A stretch of DNA of 38,275 nucleotides, taken from NCBI RefSeq assembly GCF_030694325.1, contig NZ_JAUXYO010000095.1:1-38275 (forward strand), written 5' to 3'. This stretch comes from Allobosea sp. (GTDB lineage: Bacteria; Pseudomonadota; Alphaproteobacteria; Rhizobiales; Beijerinckiaceae). Below are positions 33,195-38,275 of the stretch, in pieces (positions within the stretch are counted from its first letter, which is position 1; the number at the start of each line of letters is the position of its first letter). The position numbers and the translations under genes were made by a program. The notes under the pieces were generated by a model. That model was not told the origin of the DNA. It searched no databases and worked only from the letters and a program-made list of their open reading frames with translations.

Positions 33195-33896
33195 ATGAGC
33201 CCCGACGATCTGAAGAAGCTCGCCGCCGCGCGCGCACTCGAACTCGTGACGCCCGGCATGCGGCTCGGCCTCGGCACCGGCTCGACGGCGAAGCACTTCG
33301 TCGATCTGCTCGGCGCGCGCGTCGCGGAGGGGCTGGAGGTCGTCTGCGTCTCGACCTCGGAGGCCACCGAGGCGCAGGCGAGGGCCCTGGCGATTCCGAT
33401 GTCGACGCTGGACGAGACGCCCGAACTCGACCTCACCATCGACGGCGCCGACGAGGTCGATCGCGAATTACGCCTCATCAAGGGCGGCGGGGCGGCGCTG
33501 CTGCGCGAGAAGATCGTCGCCGCCGCCTCGGCCCGCATGGTCGTGATCGCCGACGACACCAAGCTGGTCGAGCGTCTCGGCCGCTTCCCGCTGCCGATCG
33601 AGGTCGTGCCCTTCGGGCTCGAAGCGACCCGTCGCGCCGTTCTGGCGGCGATGGAGAAGGCCGCCGCGCCGGGCGAGCTCGTGCTGCGCCGCAAGGCGGA
33701 TGGCAGCATCCTGCTCACCGATGGCGGCCATTACATCCTCGACGCCCACCCTGGCGTGATCGCCGATCCGGAGGGCCTCGCCGCGGCCTTGTCCACCATT
33801 CCGGGCGTGGTCGAGCACGGGCTGTTCCTCGGCCTCGCCAGCGCCGCGATCCTCGCCGGCAGGGATGGGCTGATCGTCCTGGGCAGCCTCGACTGA
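33195..33896 (+). CDS. rpiA: Ribose-5-phosphate isomerase A
   Basis: The enzyme interconverts ribose 5-phosphate and ribulose 5-phosphate in the non-oxidative pentose phosphate path. The 233-residue length is usual. The phosphate loop is [15 protein letters not shown] (about 26-40), the catalytic base is in [13 protein letters not shown], and [12 protein letters not shown] carries the conserved Lys. The ATG at 33195 is preceded by GAGGACAGGA. A GC-rich hairpin without a T-run follows the stop. It is transcribed with or just after gabD. Confidence 0.97.
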   Translation: MSPDDLKKLAAARALELVTPGMRLGLGTGSTAKHFVDLLGARVAEGLEVVCVSTSEATEAQARALAIPMSTLDETPELDLTIDGADEVDRELRLIKGGGAALLREKIVAAASARMVVIADDTKLVERLGRFPLPIEVVPFGLEATRRAVLAAMEKAAAPGELVLRRKADGSILLTDGGHYILDAHPGVIADPEGLAAALSTIPGVVEHGLFLGLASAAILAGRDGLIVLGSLD

Positions 33897-34153
33897 AGCC
33901 CGCCCGCTCTGCTCGCCGGGCGGCTGGCTCGGCTTGCCAGGGGCGCACGCGACATCGCATCGCCGTAATATGGCTTTCCACTCGGCGCCGTCATGCTCTA
34001 TGGAAACCCGCGATGCGCGTCTGCGGCATCGGCTCCTCCCGCGAGTCGGGCAGCGCCGGGCATGACCGGACCGTCAGGGATGGCTTGCCCCGCACGGCGC
34101 GGCCTTCCATTCACGAACACAGCGCGATGCTGCGCATGACGAAGGGGCTTTGC

Positions 34154-34672
34154 ATGATCCGTCACCACCTTGCCGGCGCGGCCGTCAGCCTGGCGCTCTT
34201 GCTCGCCATGCCGGCTCAGGCGCAGACGGCAGCGCAGCCGGCGCAGCCCGACATTCCGCAGTCCTATCTCGAGGCGGGCCGCGACGTCGTGATCCTGTCG
34301 GGTCTCGCCGAGTCCTTCGAGGCGATCTATCTCGAGTTCCGCGAGCGCGTCACCCAGACGGTCGGCACCACGCGTCCGGAAGTCCGCAAGGATATGGAGC
34401 AGGTGATCGAGGCGCTCCGGCCGGAAGCCGAGAAGAAGCGCCAGGAGATCATCGCCTCGGCCGCCTACATCTTCGCCAAGCGCATGAGCGAGGCCGATCT
34501 GAGGGAGGTCGCCGCCTTTTTCCGCTCGCCGGTGGGCCAGCGCTACAACGCCATGCGGCCGCGCGCCATCGACGAGATCTTCGCGCTGCTGCAGCCCTGG
34601 AGCCTCCAGACGAGCAATTTCCTGTTCGATCGCTTCAGCGAGGAAATGCGCAAGCGCGGCCACCAGCTCTGA
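34154..34672 (+). CDS. Secreted DUF2059 domain protein
   Basis: The 172-residue exported protein has a signal peptide (1-24, ALLLAMPAQAQ) and a helical DUF2059 domain: DIPQSYLEAGRDVVILSG at the start, then YIFAKRMSEADLREVAAFFRSPVGQRYNAM and the terminal helices. The segment SEADLREVAAFFRSPVGQ is the family hallmark. DUF2059 proteins are periplasmic and of unknown function. The ATG at 34154 is chosen for its AAGGGG ribosome site and because the signal peptide begins there; the frame is open 47 codons further upstream. A strong terminator follows, so it is a single-gene unit or the end of a short one. Confidence 0.88.
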   Translation: MIRHHLAGAAVSLALLLAMPAQAQTAAQPAQPDIPQSYLEAGRDVVILSGLAESFEAIYLEFRERVTQTVGTTRPEVRKDMEQVIEALRPEAEKKRQEIIASAAYIFAKRMSEADLREVAAFFRSPVGQRYNAMRPRAIDEIFALLQPWSLQTSNFLFDRFSEEMRKRGHQL

Positions 34673-34700
34673 GGCCGGCGCCCGCGCCCCATCCGTCGGA

Positions 34701-34728
34701 AGCCGCCGGTCCACGCCGGCGGCTTTTT
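34701..34728 (+). terminator. Strong intrinsic terminator after the DUF2059 gene
   Basis: A perfect 9-bp stem AGCCGCCGG/CCGGCGGCT with a 6-nt loop is followed directly by TTTT. It lies 28 nt after the stop codon on the plus strand. Confidence 0.9.
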
Positions 34729-34795
34729 CGTTGGTGATTCAGTCGCTTCGAGGGCGGACGGCGCGTCTGGGACAGCGGCAGCAGGGAGCCCGCCC

Positions 34796-35863
34796 ATGAA
34801 AAGCACGACCGTTCTCGTCACCGGCGGCTCCGGTTTCCTTGCCGGCCACTGCATCCTCGCTTTGCTGCAGGCGGGTCACCGGGTGCGCACCACGCTGCGC
34901 TCGCCCGGGCGGGAGGCCGGCCTGCGCGCCGCGCTTGCGGAAGCCGGCTGCGATCCGCTGGACCGGCTCGAGGTGATGCAGGCCGATCTCCTGGCCGATG
35001 CCGGCTGGGACCGCGCCGCGTCGGGCTGTTCCCATGTGCTCCACGTCGCCTCGCCGCTTTCGGCTGCGGCTCCCAAACATGAAGACGAACTGATCCGTCC
35101 CGCCCGGGAGGGGACGCGTCGGGTGCTGCGGGCAGCCCATGCCGCAGGCGTCGGCCGCGTCGTTCTGACCTCGTCCTTCGCCGCGATCGGCTATGGCCGC
35201 GTGCTCTCCCGGCCCTTCTCGGAAAGCGACTGGACCGATGCCGCGGCGGCCGATCTCGCCGCCTATCCCAAGTCGAAGACCCTCGCGGAGCGGGCCGCCT
35301 GGGACTATGTCGACGGCGAGGGCAGGGGGCTCGAACTCGCCGTGATCAACCCCGTCGGCATCTTCGGGCCGCTGCTCGGGCCCGATCTGTCGGCCTCGAT
35401 CCTACTGGTGAAGAGCATGCTGGAAGGCCGCCTGCCGGCTGTCCCGCGGCTGATGTTCGGCGTCGTCGACGTCCGCGACGTGGCCGACCTGCACCTGCGT
35501 GCCATGACGCACCCGGCCGCCGCCAATGAACGCTTCATCGCCACGGCGGGCGACTTCATGACCATGCAGGAGATCGCGCTGGCCCTGCGCGAGCGGCTCG
35601 GCCCGGCGGCGGCCCGCGTCTCGACGCGCGTGCTGCCGGACTGGCTGGTGCGCTTTGTCGCGTTGTTCAGCGCTGCCGCACGGCAGGCTGCCACGCCGGA
35701 ACTCGGCCGCCGCAAAACCGCCTCCAGCGCCAAGGCGCAGGCCATGCTGGGCTGGCAGCCTCGACCCACCGCCGATGCGCTGGCCGCGACGGGCGAGAGC
35801 CTGATCCGGTTGGGTCTCGTCGACGCTGGCAGCCGGGCGGCTCTCAGTCCTCCGCGGCCTTGA
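34796..35863 (+). CDS. NAD(P)-dependent epimerase/reductase (extended SDR, dihydroflavonol-reductase-like)
   Basis: The 355-residue protein is an extended short-chain dehydrogenase. The N-terminal Rossmann motif is [14 protein letters not shown], with Arg residues (TTLRSPGR) that suit NADPH. The catalytic Ser lies in [13 protein letters not shown], and Tyr and Lys in [14 protein letters not shown] (YxxxK). INPVGIFGP and the later [17 protein letters not shown] are typical of the dihydroflavonol/cinnamoyl-CoA/aldehyde reductase branch. It probably reduces an aldehyde or ketone; the substrate is unknown. The ATG at 34796 follows GGGAG. Its 3' end overlaps tctA on the other strand by 20 nt. Confidence 0.87.
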   Translation: MKSTTVLVTGGSGFLAGHCILALLQAGHRVRTTLRSPGREAGLRAALAEAGCDPLDRLEVMQADLLADAGWDRAASGCSHVLHVASPLSAAAPKHEDELIRPAREGTRRVLRAAHAAGVGRVVLTSSFAAIGYGRVLSRPFSESDWTDAAAADLAAYPKSKTLAERAAWDYVDGEGRGLELAVINPVGIFGPLLGPDLSASILLVKSMLEGRLPAVPRLMFGVVDVRDVADLHLRAMTHPAAANERFIATAGDFMTMQEIALALRERLGPAAARVSTRVLPDWLVRFVALFSAAARQAATPELGRRKTASSAKAQAMLGWQPRPTADALAATGESLIRLGLVDAGSRAALSPPRP

Positions 35864-37343
35864 AGCGGTTCAGCCCCTTCATCACGAAGGGAGCGACCAG
35901 AGCGATGAACGCCAATGTCAGCAGCGTCGCCGAGATCGGGTTCTCGAGCAGGATCATCGGGTCGCCGAGGCTGATCTGCAGCGCGCGGCGCAACTGTGCC
36001 TCCGCCATCGGCCCGAGGATCAGCCCGACGACCATCGGCGCGACGGGGTAGTCATAGCGTCGCATCAGATAGCCGAGATAGCCGAACAGGAAGAGCAGCC
36101 CGAGTTCGACCGGCGAGGGGTTGACCGCGAGCGTCCCCATCGTCGCGAAGACCAGGATGCCGGCATAGAGCCAGGGCTGCGGCACCGCGAGCAGCTTCAC
36201 CCACAGCCCGATCAGCGGCAGGTTCAGGATCACCAGCATGACGTTGGCGATGAACAACGAGGCGATCAGGCCCCAGACGAGATCGGGTTTCTCGGCAAAC
36301 AGCAGGGGGCCGGGGTTCAGCCCGTATTGCTGGAAGCCCGCCAGCATGATCGCGGCGGTCGCAGAGGTCGGCAGGCCGAGCGTCAGCAGCGGCACCAGCA
36401 CGCCGGCGGCCGCGGCGTTGTTGGCGGCCTCTGGCCCGGCGACGCCTTCGATCGCGCCCTTGCCGAACTCTTCCGGGTATTTGCAGAGCTTCTTCTCGGT
36501 CGAATAGGAGAGGAAGGTCGGGACTTCCGCGCCACCCGCTGGCAGCGCGCCGATCGGGAAGCCGAAGGCGGTACCGCGCAGCCACGGTGCCCAGGAACGC
36601 TTCCAGTCCTGCTTGCTCATCCACAGAGAGCCCTTGATCGGAACGATCTCCTCCGGGTCGCGGAAGCGCTTGGAGGCGACGAAGAGCGCCTCGCCGACCG
36701 CGAACAGGCCGACCGCCAGCGTCGTCACCTCGATGCCGTTGAGCAGTTCCGGCACACCGAAGGTCAGGCGCGCCTGGCCTGTCAGCTTGTCGATCCCCAC
36801 GAGCCCGAGCGTGATGCCGATGAACAGGCTGGTGAGGCCGCGCAAGGGAGAATCGCCGAAGGTCGCCGAGACCGTGACGAAGGCGACGATCATCAGCGCG
36901 AAATAGTCCCAGGGGCCGAACTTGATGGCGACCTCGACCAGCCAGGGCGCGAGAAAGGTGAGACCGATCGTGGCGATCAGCCCCGCCACGAAGGAGCCGA
37001 TCGCGGCGGTGGCGAGCGCGGGGCCGCCACGGCCGGCCTTGGCCATCTTCGAGCCCTCGAGGGCCGTGGCCATCGATGCGCTCTCGCCGGGCGCATTGAG
37101 CAGGATCGCGGTCGTCGAGCCGCCATACATGCCGCCATAATAGATGCCTGCGAACATGATCAGCGAGCCGGCAGGATCGAGCTTGAAGGTCACCGGCAGC
37201 AGCAGGGCCACGGTCAGCGCCGGGCCGATGCCCGGCAGCACGCCGACCGCGGTGCCCAGGAAGACGCCGACGAGGCAGAACAGCAGCTTGGACGGCTCCA
37301 GCGCGACGCTGAAGCCGTTGAGGAGCGCGATCGTGGTATCCAT
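35844..37343 (-). CDS. tctA: Tripartite tricarboxylate transporter, large membrane subunit TctA
   Basis: TctA is the 12-helix channel-forming subunit of a binding-protein-dependent, ion-driven carboxylate importer. The 499-residue protein has the family motif [19 protein letters not shown] near residue 35, then [20 protein letters not shown] (about 67-86). The second copy of the fold has [21 protein letters not shown]. The ATG at 37343 follows the tctB stop by 13 nt, with GAGGGA as ribosome site. It pairs with TctB and TctC encoded upstream. The carboxylate (citrate, tartrate, aromatic acid and so on) cannot be read. Confidence 0.95.
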   Translation of the reverse strand: MDTTIALLNGFSVALEPSKLLFCLVGVFLGTAVGVLPGIGPALTVALLLPVTFKLDPAGSLIMFAGIYYGGMYGGSTTAILLNAPGESASMATALEGSKMAKAGRGGPALATAAIGSFVAGLIATIGLTFLAPWLVEVAIKFGPWDYFALMIVAFVTVSATFGDSPLRGLTSLFIGITLGLVGIDKLTGQARLTFGVPELLNGIEVTTLAVGLFAVGEALFVASKRFRDPEEIVPIKGSLWMSKQDWKRSWAPWLRGTAFGFPIGALPAGGAEVPTFLSYSTEKKLCKYPEEFGKGAIEGVAGPEAANNAAAAGVLVPLLTLGLPTSATAAIMLAGFQQYGLNPGPLLFAEKPDLVWGLIASLFIANVMLVILNLPLIGLWVKLLAVPQPWLYAGILVFATMGTLAVNPSPVELGLLFLFGYLGYLMRRYDYPVAPMVVGLILGPMAEAQLRRALQISLGDPMILLENPISATLLTLAFIALVAPFVMKGLNRFKAAED

Positions 37344-37356
37344 GGCCGGCGATCCC

Positions 37357-37836
37357 TCAGAGGAACAGGCGTTCGAGAGGCCCGGCCGGCAGCAGCAGGG
37401 TCAGGAGCTTGGCGAAGACGAGGAAGATCGCAAGGCCGAGGACGAAGCCGATCGCCCCATCCACCGCCAGGGCGCGCCGTCCGAAGCCGCGCGCCGTGCA
37501 GGCGAACAGGATGGTCGTGGCGATGGTGAACCCGGCGCCCAGGGCGATGCAGGCGATCAGCCCGACGAGGCCGCCGACGATCCAGAGCAGAGCCCCGCCA
37601 TCCGCAGCCTCGGGCTTGGGCAGCCCGTCGCGGAATGCGACGACGAGATGCGCCAGCCCGAGGATCACCAGCCCGACGCAGGCGACATAGGGCATCGCCG
37701 TCGGGCCGACGCCGTAATTGGAGGTGATCGTCTGCTGGGAGGCGTCGTAATAGACCACCCCCGCGACAGCCAGTAGCAGCAGGCCGACGACGAGGGCGGG
37801 CCGGTCGGCGCCGCGTGCCGGAGTGTCGTTCGTCAT
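37357..37836 (-). CDS. tctB: Tripartite tricarboxylate transporter, small membrane subunit TctB
   Basis: TctB is the poorly conserved four-helix partner of TctA. The 159-residue protein has helices at about 14-30, 48-65, 80-115 (two) and 125-150, with [19 protein letters not shown] matching the usual G(P)xxxP entry to helix 2. The ATG at 37836 is chosen; an open frame extends upstream without homology. It lies between tctC and tctA, separated from tctC by a terminator hairpin that probably attenuates membrane-subunit expression relative to the binding protein. Confidence 0.88.
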   Translation of the reverse strand: MTNDTPARGADRPALVVGLLLLAVAGVVYYDASQQTITSNYGVGPTAMPYVACVGLVILGLAHLVVAFRDGLPKPEAADGGALLWIVGGLVGLIACIALGAGFTIATTILFACTARGFGRRALAVDGAIGFVLGLAIFLVFAKLLTLLLPAGPLERLFL

Positions 37837-37882
37837 GGCGGGTCCATCGCAGGCTGATCGGGCAGCGCGGGGCTGCAGAGGC

Positions 37883-37909
37883 AAAAAAGGGGGCCGATCG
37901 CCGGCCCCC
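37883..37909 (-). terminator. Intrinsic terminator between tctC and tctB
   Basis: On the minus strand, an 8-bp GC stem GGGGGCCG/CGGCCCCC with a 5-nt loop is followed by six T. It lies 28 nt past the tctC stop and 47 nt before the tctB start, so it is well placed for partial termination within the tct operon. Confidence 0.88.
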
Positions 37910-37936
37910 CTCGTCAGGGTTGGCGCGAAGCCGGCC

Positions 37937-38275
37937 TCACTTCACCAGGCCGACATCCGTCATCACCTTGGCGACGCGCACCTGCTCCGCCTTCAGGAAG
38001 GCGTCGAACTCGGCGCCGCCCAGATAGGCGTCGTCCCAGCCGCGGGCCTTCAGGATCTCGGCCCATTCCTTCGACTTCACCAGCTTGCCGATCGCCTCCG
38101 AGAGGACCTTGGTCTGGTCGGCGGAGAGGCCGGGAGGGGCCACGACCGAGCGCCAGTTCATCAGCTCGAGATTGACGCCGCCCTCCTTCAGGGTCGGAGC
38201 ATCGGGCGCATTGGCCAGGCGCGCCGAAGAGGAGACGCCGACGACGCGCAGCTTGCCGGCCTTGATCTGGCCCTC
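37937..38275 (-). CDS. tctC: Bug/TctC-type tripartite tricarboxylate binding protein (partial, N-terminus outside window)
   Basis: Only the C-terminal 112 residues are present; the gene runs off the right edge. The visible part shows the Bug family's IKAGKLRVVGVSSSARLANAP-like strand (residues KLRVVGVSSSARLANAPDAP), TLKEGGVNLELMNWRSVVAPPG and the closing helices AIGKLVKSKEWAEILKARG and FDAFLKAEQVRVAKVMTDVG. It should be an exported periplasmic protein that captures a carboxylate and hands it to TctAB. It is upstream of tctB and followed by a strong hairpin. Confidence 0.9.
   Translation of the reverse strand, partial: EGQIKAGKLRVVGVSSSARLANAPDAPTLKEGGVNLELMNWRSVVAPPGLSADQTKVLSEAIGKLVKSKEWAEILKARGWDDAYLGGAEFDAFLKAEQVRVAKVMTDVGLVK

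Noticed and set aside
33900-33923. 7-bp GC hairpin after rpiA as an intrinsic terminator
   Set aside because: CCGCCCG/CGGGCGG with a 10-nt loop is real but no T-run follows on the plus strand; it could be chance in GC-rich DNA.
1-38275. CRISPR array, insertion sequence, prophage or conjugative genes
   Set aside because: No regularly spaced repeats, transposase, integrase or structural phage genes were found on either strand.

Overview
The window is a GC-rich, gene-dense chromosomal segment of an alphaproteobacterium, most likely of the order Hyphomicrobiales (Bosea-like). This rests on the RegBA-type two-component pair, the tripartite tricarboxylate transporter with its Bug-type binding protein, many 4-nt start/stop overlaps, strong codon bias and palindromic intergenic repeats starting CGTCAT. 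It holds 37 protein genes (two cut by the window edges) and one tRNA. There is no integrase, transposase, CRISPR array or phage gene, and no gap without a gene exceeds about 260 bases.

Layout. 1-2781 (minus): a flavin amine oxidase, a DMT permease and a Bcr/CflA-type exporter. 2961-4748 (plus): a soluble chemoreceptor with a PilZ domain. 4770-7607 (minus): a three-gene cluster of unknown function (membrane protein, membrane/coiled-coil protein, vWA-like protein). 7731-9299: moaA, divergent from a DUF971 gene. 9325-10898 (minus): an amidase coupled to an AtzH-like protein. 11015-12047 (minus): an L,D-transpeptidase and a small cysteine-containing protein. 12237-14047 (plus): an ornithine-cyclodeaminase-family enzyme coupled to a PhnD-like protein without a signal peptide. 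14131-18785 (minus): a quaternary-amine-type ABC transporter with a histidine-ammonia-lyase homologue encoded inside the operon. 18915-20836 (minus): DUF1684 and endonuclease/exonuclease/phosphatase-fold genes. 20976-27791 (minus): cyoABCD, SURF1 and a RegB/RegA redox pair in one operon. 27957-30202: an MHS-type transporter, DUF1810, a small ORF and tRNA-Val(CAC). 30240-34672: gph, a small secreted protein, gabD, rpiA and a DUF2059 protein. 34796-38275: a reductase/epimerase of the extended SDR class, convergent with tctA-tctB-tctC.

The most interesting locus is 14131-18785. The lyase has the histidine/aromatic ammonia-lyase fold signature but lacks the Ala-Ser-Gly triad that makes the MIO cofactor. 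It sits between the binding protein and the permeases of an OpuC/EgtUV-type importer. The known MIO-less member of this family is ergothionase, and the known ergothioneine importer EgtUV belongs to this transporter family. I therefore infer an operon for uptake and trimethylamine-eliminating breakdown of ergothioneine or a related histidine betaine. The second candidate is the unrecognised membrane/coiled-coil/vWA cluster at 4770-7607. The oxidase operon that carries its own RegB/RegA pair, and a long dyad in the cyoA/transporter intergenic region, suggest local redox control of respiration.
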